A stretch of DNA of 64,000 nucleotides from Ketobacter sp036337295 (GCA_036337295.1 JAYZEN010000001.1:1116001-1180000); one strand, 5' to 3'. Positions 8,001 to 17,202 are shown, counted from the stretch's first letter. Program-made: numbers and translations. The notes: generated from the sequence alone by a model not told the origin.

Positions 8001-9395
8001 ATGACCGTTAAAAGTCTTGGAAACCCATACGATCCAAACACCAGCCTGACCCATGAAGCGGGATGCAGTTGCCAGAAATGCGCCAGCGCCATCCAGCAGG
8101 AAGACGCCACCAGCACTGCGCCCTCGGCACAGATGTCCTCCGAAGAGATGATGGATCGGGCCATCGAGAACGCCGTGGTGCGGGCGGTGTTCAACCAGAG
8201 CGACGTCAGCCGCCGTCAATTTATGGGTTTGCTGGGTGGCGGTACTGCCGCGGCCATGCTGTCCACCTTCTTCCCCATGAACGAAGCCAAGGCGGCCCTC
8301 AAGGAATCCATGGGCAAGCTGGAAAAAACCAAACTGAACGTGGGCTTTGTGCCCATCACCTGCGCCACTCCCATCATCATGGCGCACCCCCTGGGCTTTT
8401 ATTCCAAATACGGTCTGGACGTGGACGTGATCAAAACCGCCGGCTGGGCGGTGGCCCGGGATAAATCCCTGGCCAAGGAATACGACGCCTCCCACATGCT
8501 GACCCCCATGCCCCTGGCCATGACCCTGGGTGCCGGTTCCACTGCCGAGCCTTACATTATGCCCGCCGTGGAAAACATCAACGGCCAGGCCATCGTGTTG
8601 CACGTGGATCACAAAGACAAACGCGATCCCAAACAGTGGAAAGGCTTCAAGTTCGGTGTGCCCTTCGACTATTCCATGCATAACTTCCTGCTGCGTTACT
8701 ATGTGGCCGAACACGGCCTGGACCCGGACAAAGACATTCAAATTCGAGTGGTTCCACCACCGGAGATGGTGGCCAACCTGCGGGCCGGCAACCTGGACGG
8801 TTACCTCTCCCCCGATCCGTTCAACCAGCGCGCCGTGTGGGAAAAAGTGGGCTTCATCCACACTCTCACCAAAGACATCTGGGAAGGCCACCCCTGCTGC
8901 GCGTTTGCCTGCAGTAAGGAATTCGCCGAGACCAATCCCAACACCTACGGCGCGTTGCTGAAATCCATCATCGACGCCACCCAGTATTCCTCTAACCCGG
9001 ATAACCGCAAAGAGATCTCGGAAGCCATCGCGCCGAAGAATTACCTGAACCAGCCGGTGCCGGTGATCCAGCAGGTGTTGACCGGGCGCTACGCCGACGG
9101 CCTGGGTTCCATCCAGGATGTGCCGGACCGCATCGACTTCGATCCCTTCCCCTGGCATTCCATGGCCGTGTGGATTCTCACCCAGATGAAACGTTGGGGC
9201 TACATCAAGGGTGACGTGGATTACAAAGCGGTGGCAGAGCAGGTGTACCTGGCATCGGATTGCGAAAAGATCATGAAGGATCTGGGTTACAGCGCGCCCA
9301 CCAAAACCTACGCCAACTACACCATCATGGGCAAAGAGTTTGATTACACCAAGCCCGATGAATACGTGAAGAGCTTTGCCATCGGGAGAGTCTGA
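8001..9395 (+). CDS. cynA: Cyanate ABC transporter, substrate-binding protein (CmpA/NrtA family)
   Basis: A 464-residue periplasmic binding protein of the nitrate/bicarbonate/cyanate family. ATG 8001 follows GGGGGAG; an upstream in-frame ATG at 7932 lacks a site. The signal is a Tat type, SRRQFMGLLGGGTAAAM (about 70-86), preceded by an unusually long n-region with HEAGCSCQKC (about 19-27), whose three cysteines could bind a metal. The mature part has VGFVPITCATPIIMAHPLGF and WEGHPCCAF, typical of the family. It forms an operon with permease, ATPase and cyanase genes, which is why cyanate rather than nitrate is the likely ligand. Its stop codon overlaps the permease start. Confidence 0.87.
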   Translation: MTVKSLGNPYDPNTSLTHEAGCSCQKCASAIQQEDATSTAPSAQMSSEEMMDRAIENAVVRAVFNQSDVSRRQFMGLLGGGTAAAMLSTFFPMNEAKAALKESMGKLEKTKLNVGFVPITCATPIIMAHPLGFYSKYGLDVDVIKTAGWAVARDKSLAKEYDASHMLTPMPLAMTLGAGSTAEPYIMPAVENINGQAIVLHVDHKDKRDPKQWKGFKFGVPFDYSMHNFLLRYYVAEHGLDPDKDIQIRVVPPPEMVANLRAGNLDGYLSPDPFNQRAVWEKVGFIHTLTKDIWEGHPCCAFACSKEFAETNPNTYGALLKSIIDATQYSSNPDNRKEISEAIAPKNYLNQPVPVIQQVLTGRYADGLGSIQDVPDRIDFDPFPWHSMAVWILTQMKRWGYIKGDVDYKAVAEQVYLASDCEKIMKDLGYSAPTKTYANYTIMGKEFDYTKPDEYVKSFAIGRV

Positions 9396-10225
9396 TGATG
9401 CAGTCCATGCCATTTCGTGCCGCCTTGCTGTCGATTGTGATGGCCGTCCTGCTGTTCGGCATCTGGGAAGCCGCAGTCGTGACACCGGAAAAATCCACAG
9501 AGATGACGGAATACGAAATGCTGATGGGTGGAGCCGAACAGGAAGCGCGGGTGCCCCCGCCTTCCGACGTGCTCAAACACGCCTGGGATGAACTGAGTAA
9601 TCCGTTCTACGACAAGGGCCCCAACGACAAGGGCATCGGCATTCAACTGGCCTATTCCCTGTACCGGGTGCTGACCGGCTATATTCTGGCGGCGCTGATT
9701 GCCATTCCCATCGGCTTTGTGGTGGGCATGTCACCCCTGATGTACAACGCGTTGAATCCGTTTATCCAGGTGCTGCGCCCCATATCACCCCTGGCCTGGA
9801 TGCCGCTGGCCCTGTTCATCATTCAGGACTCAGAGACCTCCGCCATTTTTGTGATCTTCATCTGTTCCATCTGGCCCATGTTGATCAACACCGCGTTTGG
9901 TGTCGCCAACGTGCGCGGCGACTGGATCAACGTCGCCCGCACCCACGAGCTGTCCCCACTGCGCACAGCATTTCAGGTGATCCTGCCGGCGGCGGCACCC
10001 ACCATTCTCACCGGCATGCGCATTTCCATCGGCATCGCCTGGCTGGTGATCGTGGCCGCGGAAATGCTGGTGGGCGGTACCGGCATCGGCTACTACGTGT
10101 GGAACGAATGGAACAACCTGGATTTGAACAGCGTGATTTTTTCCATCCTGATGATCGGTTGCGTGGGCATGCTGCTGGACCTGGCGTTGTCCCGCGCGCA
10201 ACGACTGGTTGAATACAACGAATAG
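9395..10225 (+). CDS. cynB: Cyanate ABC transporter permease
   Basis: A 276-residue inner-membrane permease of the NrtB/SsuC/TauC type. About six membrane segments begin with an N-terminal anchor (about 10-28), and the coupling-loop motif is EAA-like (NVARTHELSPLRTAFQVILPAAAPTILTGMR, about 174-204). A periplasmic loop of about 45 residues follows the first segment (STEMTEYEMLMGGAEQE). The start ATG at 9395 shares an A with the cynA stop, indicating translational coupling; ATG 9398 is an alternative. It delivers substrate from CynA through the membrane using CynD. Confidence 0.88.
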   Translation: MMQSMPFRAALLSIVMAVLLFGIWEAAVVTPEKSTEMTEYEMLMGGAEQEARVPPPSDVLKHAWDELSNPFYDKGPNDKGIGIQLAYSLYRVLTGYILAALIAIPIGFVVGMSPLMYNALNPFIQVLRPISPLAWMPLALFIIQDSETSAIFVIFICSIWPMLINTAFGVANVRGDWINVARTHELSPLRTAFQVILPAAAPTILTGMRISIGIAWLVIVAAEMLVGGTGIGYYVWNEWNNLDLNSVIFSILMIGCVGMLLDLALSRAQRLVEYNE

Positions 10226-10236
10226 GAGGCAGCCAC

Positions 10237-11148
10237 ATGTCACACGCATTTCTGGAAGTCAGCGGCCTGTCGAAGGTGTATGCAACCAAAGAAGGCAACG
10301 ACTTCACCGTCTACGACAACGTCAACTTTACCCTGGATAAAGGCGAGTTTGTCTGCATCATCGGCCATTCCGGCTGCGGCAAATCCACCATCCTCAACAC
10401 CCTGGCGGGGCTGGACGATCCCAGCGCCGGCGCGGTGATCATGAACAACAAGGAAGTAAAAGGCCCGAGCCTTGAACGCGGCGTGGTGTTCCAGAACTAC
10501 AGCCTGCTGCCCTGGTTATCCACGCTGAGCAATGTGGAGTTCGGCGTCAAAGCCCGCTGGAAGAGCTGGAGCAAAAGCAAGGTGCGGGAACACAGCACCC
10601 GCTTTCTCAACATGGTGGGGTTGGAACACGCCTTGAACCGCAAGCCCTCGGAATTGTCCGGCGGCATGCGGCAACGGGTGAGCATCGCCCGCGCCTTTGC
10701 CACCCAGCCGGAACTGTTGCTGCTGGACGAACCCTTCGGCGCTCTGGATGCGCTGACCCGGGGCGTGATTCAGGAGGAACTGGTGAAAATCTGGAGTGAA
10801 ACCCATCAGACGGTGTTCATGATCACCCACGATGTGGACGAAGCCATTCTGCTGTCGGATCGCATCTTCCTCATGTCCAACGGGCCCAATGCCGCCATTG
10901 CAGAATCGGTGAAGGTAGACCTGCCCCGGCCCCGGCAACGCAACACCATTTTTCAACAACCCGGTTACTACCCGCTGCGCAATTACCTGGTGAACTTCCT
11001 GGTCAACCGCTCCGGCGAGAAACCGGACACCACCTCGGGCAAACCCAAAGAGGTGAACCCGTTAGCAGATCTGGACCTGTCCGGCGCGCCAGCAGAAGGC
11101 GCGGCGGCGGCCCACACCCCTCAACATCCACGAGCAGTCAATCAATAG
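10237..11148 (+). CDS. cynD: Cyanate ABC transporter, ATP-binding protein
   Basis: A 303-residue ABC ATPase of the NrtD/SsuB type. Walker A is GHSGCGKST (about 43-51), the signature is LSGGMRQRV (about 141-149), Walker B is LLLLDEPFGALD (about 161-172) and the switch is ITHDVDEA. The C-terminal 60 residues form a Pro/Ala-rich tail not needed for the fold. ATG 10237 follows AGGAGG 11 bp after the permease stop. Cyanase begins 19 bp downstream, making one four-gene operon. Confidence 0.9.
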   Translation: MSHAFLEVSGLSKVYATKEGNDFTVYDNVNFTLDKGEFVCIIGHSGCGKSTILNTLAGLDDPSAGAVIMNNKEVKGPSLERGVVFQNYSLLPWLSTLSNVEFGVKARWKSWSKSKVREHSTRFLNMVGLEHALNRKPSELSGGMRQRVSIARAFATQPELLLLDEPFGALDALTRGVIQEELVKIWSETHQTVFMITHDVDEAILLSDRIFLMSNGPNAAIAESVKVDLPRPRQRNTIFQQPGYYPLRNYLVNFLVNRSGEKPDTTSGKPKEVNPLADLDLSGAPAEGAAAAHTPQHPRAVNQ

Positions 11149-11167
11149 CAACAGCAGGAGAATCGTC

Positions 11168-11602
11168 ATGAGTGAAGTGGCAAAAACCATTATCGCTGCC
11201 AAAGAAAGCAAAGGAATGAGTTGGGAAGACATCGGCAAAGCCATCGGCATGTCGCCGGTCTGGACCACCTCCGCCTGCATGGGCATGAACAGCATGCCGA
11301 AGGAAAGCGCAGAAGCCCTCTGCGGTGTGCTGGATCTGAGCCCCGAGATCTGCACCGCGTTGCAAAAGTACCCCACCAAGGTGTGGGATCAGGCGGTCCC
11401 CACCGACCCGCTGATCTATCGCCTGTATGAGATCGTCGGCGTCTATGGGGAAACCCTGAAAGAAGTGATCCAGGAAAAATTCGGTGACGGCATCATGAGC
11501 GCCATCGACTTCTCCATGGAAGTGGAGAAAGAGGAAAACCCGAAAGGGGATCGGGTGGTGATCACCATGAACGGAAAATTCCTGCCCTATAAAGCCTGGT
11601 AA
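11168..11602 (+). CDS. cynS: Cyanate hydratase (cyanase)
   Basis: A 144-residue cytoplasmic enzyme that converts cyanate plus bicarbonate to carbamate, which decays to ammonia and carbon dioxide. The N-terminal HTH-like helical domain and the C-terminal catalytic domain are both present. The catalytic Arg and Glu lie in YRLYEIVGVYGETLKEVI and the catalytic Ser in IMSAIDF. Full family length, good ribosome-binding site (CAGGAG). It is the last gene of the operon and gives the transporter its substrate assignment. A 10-bp stem-loop at 11642-11667, inside the end of the convergent neighbour, may help end transcription. Confidence 0.96.
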   Translation: MSEVAKTIIAAKESKGMSWEDIGKAIGMSPVWTTSACMGMNSMPKESAEALCGVLDLSPEICTALQKYPTKVWDQAVPTDPLIYRLYEIVGVYGETLKEVIQEKFGDGIMSAIDFSMEVEKEENPKGDRVVITMNGKFLPYKAW

Positions 11603-11604
11603 GG

Positions 11605-12093
11605 TTATTCCCCTTTATCCAAACCCAAATCCAAACCCAAGCCAGAACCGGTTACGGCCGGTTCTGGTTCCCCCACAAAATCAATCACCCGGATGCCGGC
11701 AATGGTGGCCTTGTTGCGCTGCAGCAACTGCTGGTGCCTGGGATGCGCACTGTAATCCGCCAACGCACTTTCGCTGCTCAAGCGCACATAAATCCCCACA
11801 TCGTAATCCTGAATGTGCACCGGCCGGTTCGCTTGTGCCTTGTGCCCCGCCGCCACCGCTTCCACACCGGGAATGCCCCGCAGCAGGGTGAGCGAATCCT
11901 CGATCACCTGTTGCCGTTGTTGCGGCGTGCTGTCTTCGCTAAAACTCACCAGCACCAGATGATGCAGAGCGGGGGTGGTATCGGCCGGCGTTTGCGCCTG
12001 CACGGGAACGGGCCAGACCATGGCAATGCCCAGCGCCAGATCACAACTCAGTAACAGGGCGTTTATCCATTTACGACTAAGAGTCTGATGCAC
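11605..12093 (-). CDS. Exported Dabb (stress-responsive A/B barrel) protein
   Basis: A 162-residue protein. An N-terminal signal peptide (about 1-33, ending VQAQ) is followed by a dimeric alpha/beta-barrel domain (LHHLVLVSFSEDSTPQQRQQVIEDSLTLL, then YDVGIYVRLSSESALADYSAHPRHQ), typical of Dabb proteins. Start is GTG 12093 behind AGGAGG. The C-terminal tail is repetitive (GSGLGLDLGLDKG). It begins 10 bp after the UbiB-like kinase gene on the same strand and is probably co-transcribed. No substrate can be named. Confidence 0.8.
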   Translation of the reverse strand: MHQTLSRKWINALLLSCDLALGIAMVWPVPVQAQTPADTTPALHHLVLVSFSEDSTPQQRQQVIEDSLTLLRGIPGVEAVAAGHKAQANRPVHIQDYDVGIYVRLSSESALADYSAHPRHQQLLQRNKATIAGIRVIDFVGEPEPAVTGSGLGLDLGLDKGE

Positions 12094-12102
12094 GGTTGCC
12101 TC

Positions 12103-13788
12103 CTAACTTAAATCCCGTTTCTTGCGCTGCCACCAGGTCACCACCTGAATCCGCGCCACATTGGCCATCACCCCCAACACCCCCAGCACGCCGATCACAT
12201 TCAACACGCTGATGTCATAAATGCGGGGGCCATGGGGCGTGATCAGCAACAGAGTAAACATAATCAGAAAACCCACATCGTAAATGGCCTGGGTCTGGCG
12301 ATAGGATGCATCCTCCAAACGATAGGACAGGCGATCCATCAAATAGGCGTCCATTTTGGCACTGCTGCCCTGGCTGTGCACCTGGGGCAATTCAGACGGC
12401 GGTTCATAAATACGATCCACCATCTTGATGGCGCGACTGCCCAGGGAGCGGGCCAGCCGCACCGGGTGATAGCGCTTCTTGATCAGATCCCGAATCAATG
12501 GCTCCGCCGCATCCATCAGATTGAAATCCGGTTTCACCAGGCGGCCAAAACCTTCCAGCGTAATAAACGCCTTGGCCGCCAGGGTGATGTCCGACGGCAT
12601 CACCAGATCGTAGTTGCGCATCAACGCCATACAATCCAGGATCACCTGGGGAATATCGATCTCACTCAGGTTCAGGCCGTAATACTGCTCCACCAGATCG
12701 GCGCAATCCCGGGCCAGGGCCTCCACGTCGATGTTGTCACTGTTGCTCCACTCCACCAGCACAGCCGCGGCGGTGTCCGTTTCCTGAAAAATAATGGAGC
12801 GCACCAGGCGGATGATCTGTTCCCGACGCTGATAACTGAGCTTGCCCACCATGCCGAAGTCCAGCATGGCAATGCCGTTGCCCGGCAGCACATAAAAATT
12901 GCCCGGGTGGGGATCGGCGTGGAACAGCCCGTCCTCCAACATACACTTCCAGGCCACCTGCGAACCGCGGCGGGCCAGCAGCTCCCGGTCGACTCCCATG
13001 CGGTCCAGTGCTTCCGCGTCTTTGGCGGAGGTACCCTGCACATACTCCTGCACATTGAGGGTTTCACTGGTCCACTGCCAATACACCTTGGGAATCTTCA
13101 GCCATTTGAACTTGCGCAGGTTGCGGGCAATGCGTTCGGAGTTCTTCGCCTCAATGGTGAAATCCAGTTCGCGACGCAGGGAGCGCTCGAACTCCCGCAC
13201 CATTTCCTCCGGCCGATAGCGGCGCAGCTCCACCGACTGGATATTGATGAGCCGGGCCAAGCTGTGCATCAACCGCAGGTCCGCCTCGATGGTGCGCCGC
13301 ACTCCGGGCTTGCGCACCTTCAGCACCACCCGCTCGCCCTTTTTGGTCATGGCCTCGTGCACCTGGGCAATGGAGGCGCTGGCCAGGGGCTGCTCATTGA
13401 TGTGGCGGAACACCTTGGCCGGGGGCGCCCCCAGGGCCTTTTCGATCAACGGCTCGATCTCGGCGTACGGCATCACCGGCGCGTTGTCCTGCAGCTTCTC
13501 CAGTTCGTGAATCATGTCCTGGCTGAACAGATCCACCCGGGTGGCCAGGATCTGCCCCAGCTTGATGAAGGTGGGGCCCATCTCCTCTATGGCGCAACGG
13601 AAGCGCTCGGGGGGCTGCATGTTCAGCATCTGGTTGGAAATGGGCGTGCGCATCAGGCGGCTGGCCTGCTCCACCGTATTGGCCAGCCCCATGCGCCGCA
13701 ACACATCGCCGAAGCCATACTTGATCAGGATGGAAAAAATCTCATTCAGCCGTTTAACGTCTTTTACCGGATTGGATAGCATGCCCAT
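12103..13788 (-). CDS. ABC1/ADCK/UbiB-family atypical kinase
   Basis: A 561-residue membrane-associated protein of the AarF/UbiB/ADCK family, linked to isoprenoid quinone biosynthesis. The KxGQ motif is in FIKLGQILATRVDL, the ATP-binding lysine region in VVLKVRKPGV, the catalytic loop in HADPHPGNF and the metal-binding segment in AMLDFGMVG. Two hydrophobic helices close the C-terminus (about 495-545). ATG 13788 is chosen over an upstream TTG at 13809 because GAGGG precedes it. It is not next to other ubi genes here, so whether it is the main UbiB or a paralogue is open. Confidence 0.85.
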   Translation of the reverse strand: MGMLSNPVKDVKRLNEIFSILIKYGFGDVLRRMGLANTVEQASRLMRTPISNQMLNMQPPERFRCAIEEMGPTFIKLGQILATRVDLFSQDMIHELEKLQDNAPVMPYAEIEPLIEKALGAPPAKVFRHINEQPLASASIAQVHEAMTKKGERVVLKVRKPGVRRTIEADLRLMHSLARLINIQSVELRRYRPEEMVREFERSLRRELDFTIEAKNSERIARNLRKFKWLKIPKVYWQWTSETLNVQEYVQGTSAKDAEALDRMGVDRELLARRGSQVAWKCMLEDGLFHADPHPGNFYVLPGNGIAMLDFGMVGKLSYQRREQIIRLVRSIIFQETDTAAAVLVEWSNSDNIDVEALARDCADLVEQYYGLNLSEIDIPQVILDCMALMRNYDLVMPSDITLAAKAFITLEGFGRLVKPDFNLMDAAEPLIRDLIKKRYHPVRLARSLGSRAIKMVDRIYEPPSELPQVHSQGSSAKMDAYLMDRLSYRLEDASYRQTQAIYDVGFLIMFTLLLITPHGPRIYDISVLNVIGVLGVLGVMANVARIQVVTWWQRKKRDLS

Positions 13789-14023
13789 GGCAGTGGGGTT
13801 CCCTCGCAAATTGTTGTTATTGGGCTGTAAAATCGGGTGATTATTTAGAGTGTTATGATTGTTGTTATAGGCTTGCGCCGACCCCAGGCATCATAGCCAG
13901 AGCCGGCCCCGTACACCACTATTGCCAGCCATTCTGTGACCTTTTGCCCTGTTTTTATAGCTCTATAGATTCCATCATACACAGGTGCAGTCAGCATTTA
14001 CCAGCTCAGGGAGGCCACCGGCA

Positions 14024-14437
14024 ATGGGATCCGCCATCCATAACCGTCTACTGAAATCCGTCAACGCGTTCCTCACCGACCACCATGCCCGGCAGGAGGC
14101 CACCCGCCCCTGCGAATACGCCCGCCTGATCATGCTGTCCGCCCCCTTTCGCGGCCTGGAGATGGTACTGCGGCCCCACCACGACCAACGCAACTGGACC
14201 CTGGGTTCCACCACCGGCGTGGACTTTTACCTGCGCCACCCCAGCCTGCTGGATTGCCACCTCAACATCGAACACCTGGACGACCTGTGGATGATCACCA
14301 CCCACCCGGACAGCGGCGGCTGCATCGTCAACGGCGAACCGGTGGGCACCGCCGTGCTGGAGAACGGTGACCGCATCGCCATCGGCGCCTTCGACTTTGT
14401 GTTCCTGGAAGGCTCCGCCCCCAACCAAAACCGATAG
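14024..14437 (+). CDS. FHA-domain-like protein
   Basis: A 137-residue cytoplasmic protein. The C-terminal 90 residues read as a forkhead-associated (phosphothreonine-binding) fold: TLGSTTGVDFYL, HPSLLDCHLNI, NGEPVGTAVLENGDRIAIG. The usual Ser-Arg-x-His of FHA domains is SLLDCH here, so phosphopeptide binding is uncertain. ATG 14024 follows GGGAGG; an in-frame start at 13985 has no such site. It is a lone gene; the roughly 235 bp upstream, back to the UbiB-like gene, holds only AT-rich promoter-like sequence. Confidence 0.7.
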   Translation: MGSAIHNRLLKSVNAFLTDHHARQEATRPCEYARLIMLSAPFRGLEMVLRPHHDQRNWTLGSTTGVDFYLRHPSLLDCHLNIEHLDDLWMITTHPDSGGCIVNGEPVGTAVLENGDRIAIGAFDFVFLEGSAPNQNR

Positions 14438-14550
14438 CGTCATCGCTTTGCCCTTACCCGCAATCATAGGCTAGAATTCCATCACCCCGGCCGAACAGCC
14501 CTCTGTCGCCCGGGGTGCACTACATTAAAAATATCTGGAGTTCTTTAATT

Positions 14551-15066
14551 ATGAAAAAATTCGCCTTGGGCGCGGCCATGTTGATGGCGGCCAGTGGATC
14601 TCTGTTTGCGCAGGAACCGGGTGTGTATATTGGGGTTAAGGGTGGCAGCTTTAAAATTGACGCCGAGGAACTGGATTCCAACGATCCCAACGGCAAAGGC
14701 TTTTTGGTTGGATACAACCTGGGCAACGGCACCGCCATTGAGTTCGAGCACAACAAATCCGATACCTTCCATGCTGGTTTATCCGGCTACTACGGGCGCC
14801 AAGTGGAAGGCGACATCGAAACCAACGCCCTCTACTTTGCCTACCGTTCACAGGGCACCGTGTTCTTCAAAGTCAAAGGCGGCATCCTGCAAGAAGACGT
14901 GACCGCGGAAGCCTACGGTAACAGTGCCGACGAGAGCGACACCGGCTTGTCAGTAGGCGCGGGCTTTGGCTTCAACCTGGGTGACGTTGCCCAGATCGAA
15001 GCGGAATACACCATCATTGAAGAAGATGTCAGCTATTTGAGTTTGGGGCTGAATCTGCGGTTCTGA
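14551..15066 (+). CDS. Outer-membrane beta-barrel protein (OmpA/porin-like)
   Basis: A 171-residue exported protein. A signal peptide (KKFALGAAMLMAASGSLFAQ, cleavage after about residue 20) is followed by alternating amphipathic strands (VYIGVKGGSFKI, FLVGYNLGNGTAIEFEH, GLSVGAGFGFNLG) and a C-terminal strand ending LSLGLNLRF, the aromatic terminal signature of outer-membrane barrels. Probably eight strands, as in OmpW/OmpA-like small barrels. ATG 14551 starts a clean signal peptide; the in-frame start at 14515 would add 12 residues that spoil it. A strong stem-loop follows at 15098-15131. Confidence 0.82.
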   Translation: MKKFALGAAMLMAASGSLFAQEPGVYIGVKGGSFKIDAEELDSNDPNGKGFLVGYNLGNGTAIEFEHNKSDTFHAGLSGYYGRQVEGDIETNALYFAYRSQGTVFFKVKGGILQEDVTAEAYGNSADESDTGLSVGAGFGFNLGDVAQIEAEYTIIEEDVSYLSLGLNLRF

Positions 15067-15097
15067 TCGGGTTGATGCAGGACTGAGGTAAGACCAC

Positions 15098-15131
15098 AGC
15101 AAGACCAAAACCGATGCGCTTTGGTCTTGCT
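15098..15131. terminator. Bidirectional terminator-like hairpin
   Basis: A perfect 12-bp stem AGCAAGACCAAA / TTTGGTCTTGCT with a 10-base loop lies between the convergent barrel-protein and nitroreductase genes. There is little U-run on either side; function is inferred from stem length and location. Confidence 0.7.
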
Positions 15132-15139
15132 GAACTCAA

Positions 15140-15985
15140 TCAAACATAACGCACAAAATTATCCCGATCGAACTTCACCCGCGGGAAATACACCCCATCC
15201 TTGGCCCGTTCGCCGGCACCCACCACCATCACCACCTCCGCATCCCGGGGCAGTTTTAGCAGCTTGCGTACCCGCTGCTCGTCCATGCCTTCCATAGGGC
15301 AGGAATCAAAACCGTGGGCACGGAACGCCAGCATCAAGTTCTCTGCCGCCAGGGCGGTGCTCTTGATGGCCCACACCCGCATATCGGATTTGGTGAAGGG
15401 CCCACGGGGCATGGGGCGGAACAGACCGGCCACATTGGACAACGCCTTCTTGGCATAGCCCACCGCGTGCAACGGCCCCTGCCAATAGGTGAAGGCCACG
15501 CCCTTGCTGTAGAAATCCTTCCAGTGTTTGGGAATCTTCGGCTGCGGCCACTGATCGATATTGAGCTTGGCGATCTTCTTCCAGTTATTGGTGCGCGCCA
15601 CCACCACAATCAGCTCCGCCGCCGTGGTGGCCGCGTTCTGGCTCATGCAGGCCTCCACCAGCTTGGCTTTCTTGTCCGGCGACTGCACCACATGAAATTC
15701 CCAGGGCTGCAGGTTACAGGAACTGGGGGCAATCAGGGCCAGGTCGATGCACGCGTCCAGCACCTCCCGCGGGATCGGCGTGTCGGTGAACTTGCGCACC
15801 GAGCGCCGGCTCTCCACCACCTGAGTAAAGGCCTCACCCTGGGTTTGCTCCGGGGCCGGTTCGTAATAACGCTTCTTCACGTTGTAGTCGTAACCGTCCA
15901 CCGTGGCGCCCCGGCGCAGGGTTTCTTTCAGGTCGTCCATAAAGTTGGAGCGGGTTGCGGAATCTTTCATCTCAGTTTCGGCCAT
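15140..15985 (-). CDS. Nitroreductase family protein
   Basis: A 281-residue flavin (FMN) oxidoreductase. The family core starts at VESRRSVRKFTDTPIPREVLD and continues with the FMN/substrate region LALIAPSSCNLQPWEFHVV and GFDSCPMEGMDEQRVRKLLKLP. A roughly 45-residue N-terminal extension and a 50-residue insert (NNWKKIAKLNIDQWPQPKIPKHW to YAKKALSN) set it apart from minimal NfsB types. ATG 15985 follows AGGA; a TTG seven codons upstream is less likely. Substrate unknown; such enzymes reduce nitro compounds or quinones with NAD(P)H. Confidence 0.85.
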   Translation of the reverse strand: MAETEMKDSATRSNFMDDLKETLRRGATVDGYDYNVKKRYYEPAPEQTQGEAFTQVVESRRSVRKFTDTPIPREVLDACIDLALIAPSSCNLQPWEFHVVQSPDKKAKLVEACMSQNAATTAAELIVVVARTNNWKKIAKLNIDQWPQPKIPKHWKDFYSKGVAFTYWQGPLHAVGYAKKALSNVAGLFRPMPRGPFTKSDMRVWAIKSTALAAENLMLAFRAHGFDSCPMEGMDEQRVRKLLKLPRDAEVVMVVGAGERAKDGVYFPRVKFDRDNFVRYV

Positions 15986-16164
15986 GGTTGTTATCCTGCT
16001 GCTCAATCGTACTCGTCAATCCGGCCTCCACTTTAGCAGGAAGCCTATTTGGATATAAGGTGTATACATGACTGCCTTTTTTATGTTGGTATTGGTTAGG
16101 CACACCATGAAGCATCCCATGATAGGTATGCTAGACGGGCCGTTATCCCATAGGGGGAGTCAAA

Positions 16165-17004
16165 ATGGGCAAAATGCAGGGCAAAGTCGCCATCATCACC
16201 GGCGCCAATACCGGAATCGGGCGGGAAACCGCGAAAGAACTGGCGCGCCAGGGTGCCCATGTATTTCTGGCCTGTCGCTCCCAAGCCAAGACCCAACCGG
16301 TGCTGGATGAAATCGATCGCGAAAACCCGGGCAAGGCCGAGTTCCTGCCATTGGATCTTGGGTCTTTCGAATCGGTGCGCCAGTGCGCTGACCTGTTCCT
16401 GCAGTAGAACCTGCCCCTGCACCTGCTGGTGAACAACGCCGGCCTGGACGGGGCCAAGGGCATGACCGAATCCGGCTTTGAGATGACCTTTGGCGTGTGC
16501 CATATGGAGCACTTTTTGCTGACCAACCTGCTGCTGGAAAAACTCAAACAATCGGCACCGGCGCGCATCGTGGTGGTGTCCAGCAAGCTGCACAAAGCAC
16601 CCAAGTCGTTTGATTTAAGCGACGTAAAAGCCCCCACCAAAAGCTGGAATGGAATCAAGGAATACGGCCTGGCCAAACTGGCCAACGTACTGTTCGTGAA
16701 AGCGCTGGCAAAGCGCTTGGAAGGCACCGGCGTGAACGTGTATGCGTTACACCCCGGCGTGGTAGCATCCGACGTGTGGCGCGCAGTGCCCTGGCCGCTG
16801 GATAAACTGATCAAGCTTTTTATGATCAGTACCGAGGAAGGTGCCAAGACGTCGTTGTACTGTGCGATGTCGGATGAGGTGGCTGAGCAGAGTGGATTGT
16901 ATTACGACGAGTGTAAGGTGGCGGAGCCTTCGGCGTTGGCGTTGGATGAGGGGTTGGCGGAGGAATTGTGGGTGGAAAGTGTGGAGTGGGTGAAAAATAG
17001 CTGA
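16165..17004 (+). pseudogene. Short-chain dehydrogenase interrupted by an in-frame TAG
   Basis: One reading frame of 280 codons is broken only by TAG at 16405-16407 (after LFLQ); before and after it the protein is a normal SDR. The first half has the NAD(P)-binding ITGANTGIGRETAKELA; the second has LLVNNAGLDGAKG, the catalytic VVVSSK and YGLAK (Tyr-x-x-x-Lys). It resembles retinol-dehydrogenase/WWOX-like SDRs. The frame after the stop is fully maintained to 17004 with no other lesion, so this is a recent nonsense mutation, a sequencing error, or (less likely) readthrough. CAG or AAG would be restored by one base change. Confidence 0.85.
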
Positions 17005-17087
17005 GGATGTACCCCTAAACGCCTTCACGAACTTGCTGCAATATCGGCCTACTTTTATACTAACCTACCTATATTTGGATATTCATG

Positions 17088-17160
17088 AGTACATTGATGG
17101 CTTGTGAAACAGGTGAATACGGTGTTCGAGGTACAGATACTAAGTATCAACAGTACATTG
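17088..17160. promoter_or_regulatory. Repeats upstream of the defence operon
   Basis: The nonamer AGTACATTG occurs twice (17088-17096 and 17152-17160), and a 13-bp palindrome GATACTAAGTATC (17136-17148) lies between them, directly ahead of the GHKL gene. This may be an operator for the operon. No controller (C) protein gene is present nearby, so the binding factor is unknown. Confidence 0.4.
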
Positions 17161-17202
17161 TCGCCAAATTTTATCCTTTCATAAACTCGAGGAGGGTTGT
17201 GG

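Noticed and set aside
7995..9485. 496-residue minus-strand frame opposite cynA
   Set aside because: His- and Gly-rich shadow of cynA, which has Tat signal and family motifs.
12232..13779. 515-residue plus-strand frame
   Set aside because: Antisense shadow of the UbiB-like kinase gene; low-complexity and rich in Gln and His, with no motif.
17005..17202. Integration site (tRNA or direct-repeat att) for the defence island
   Set aside because: No tRNA or integrase is present, and the 9-bp AGTACATTG repeats are both on the same side of the island.
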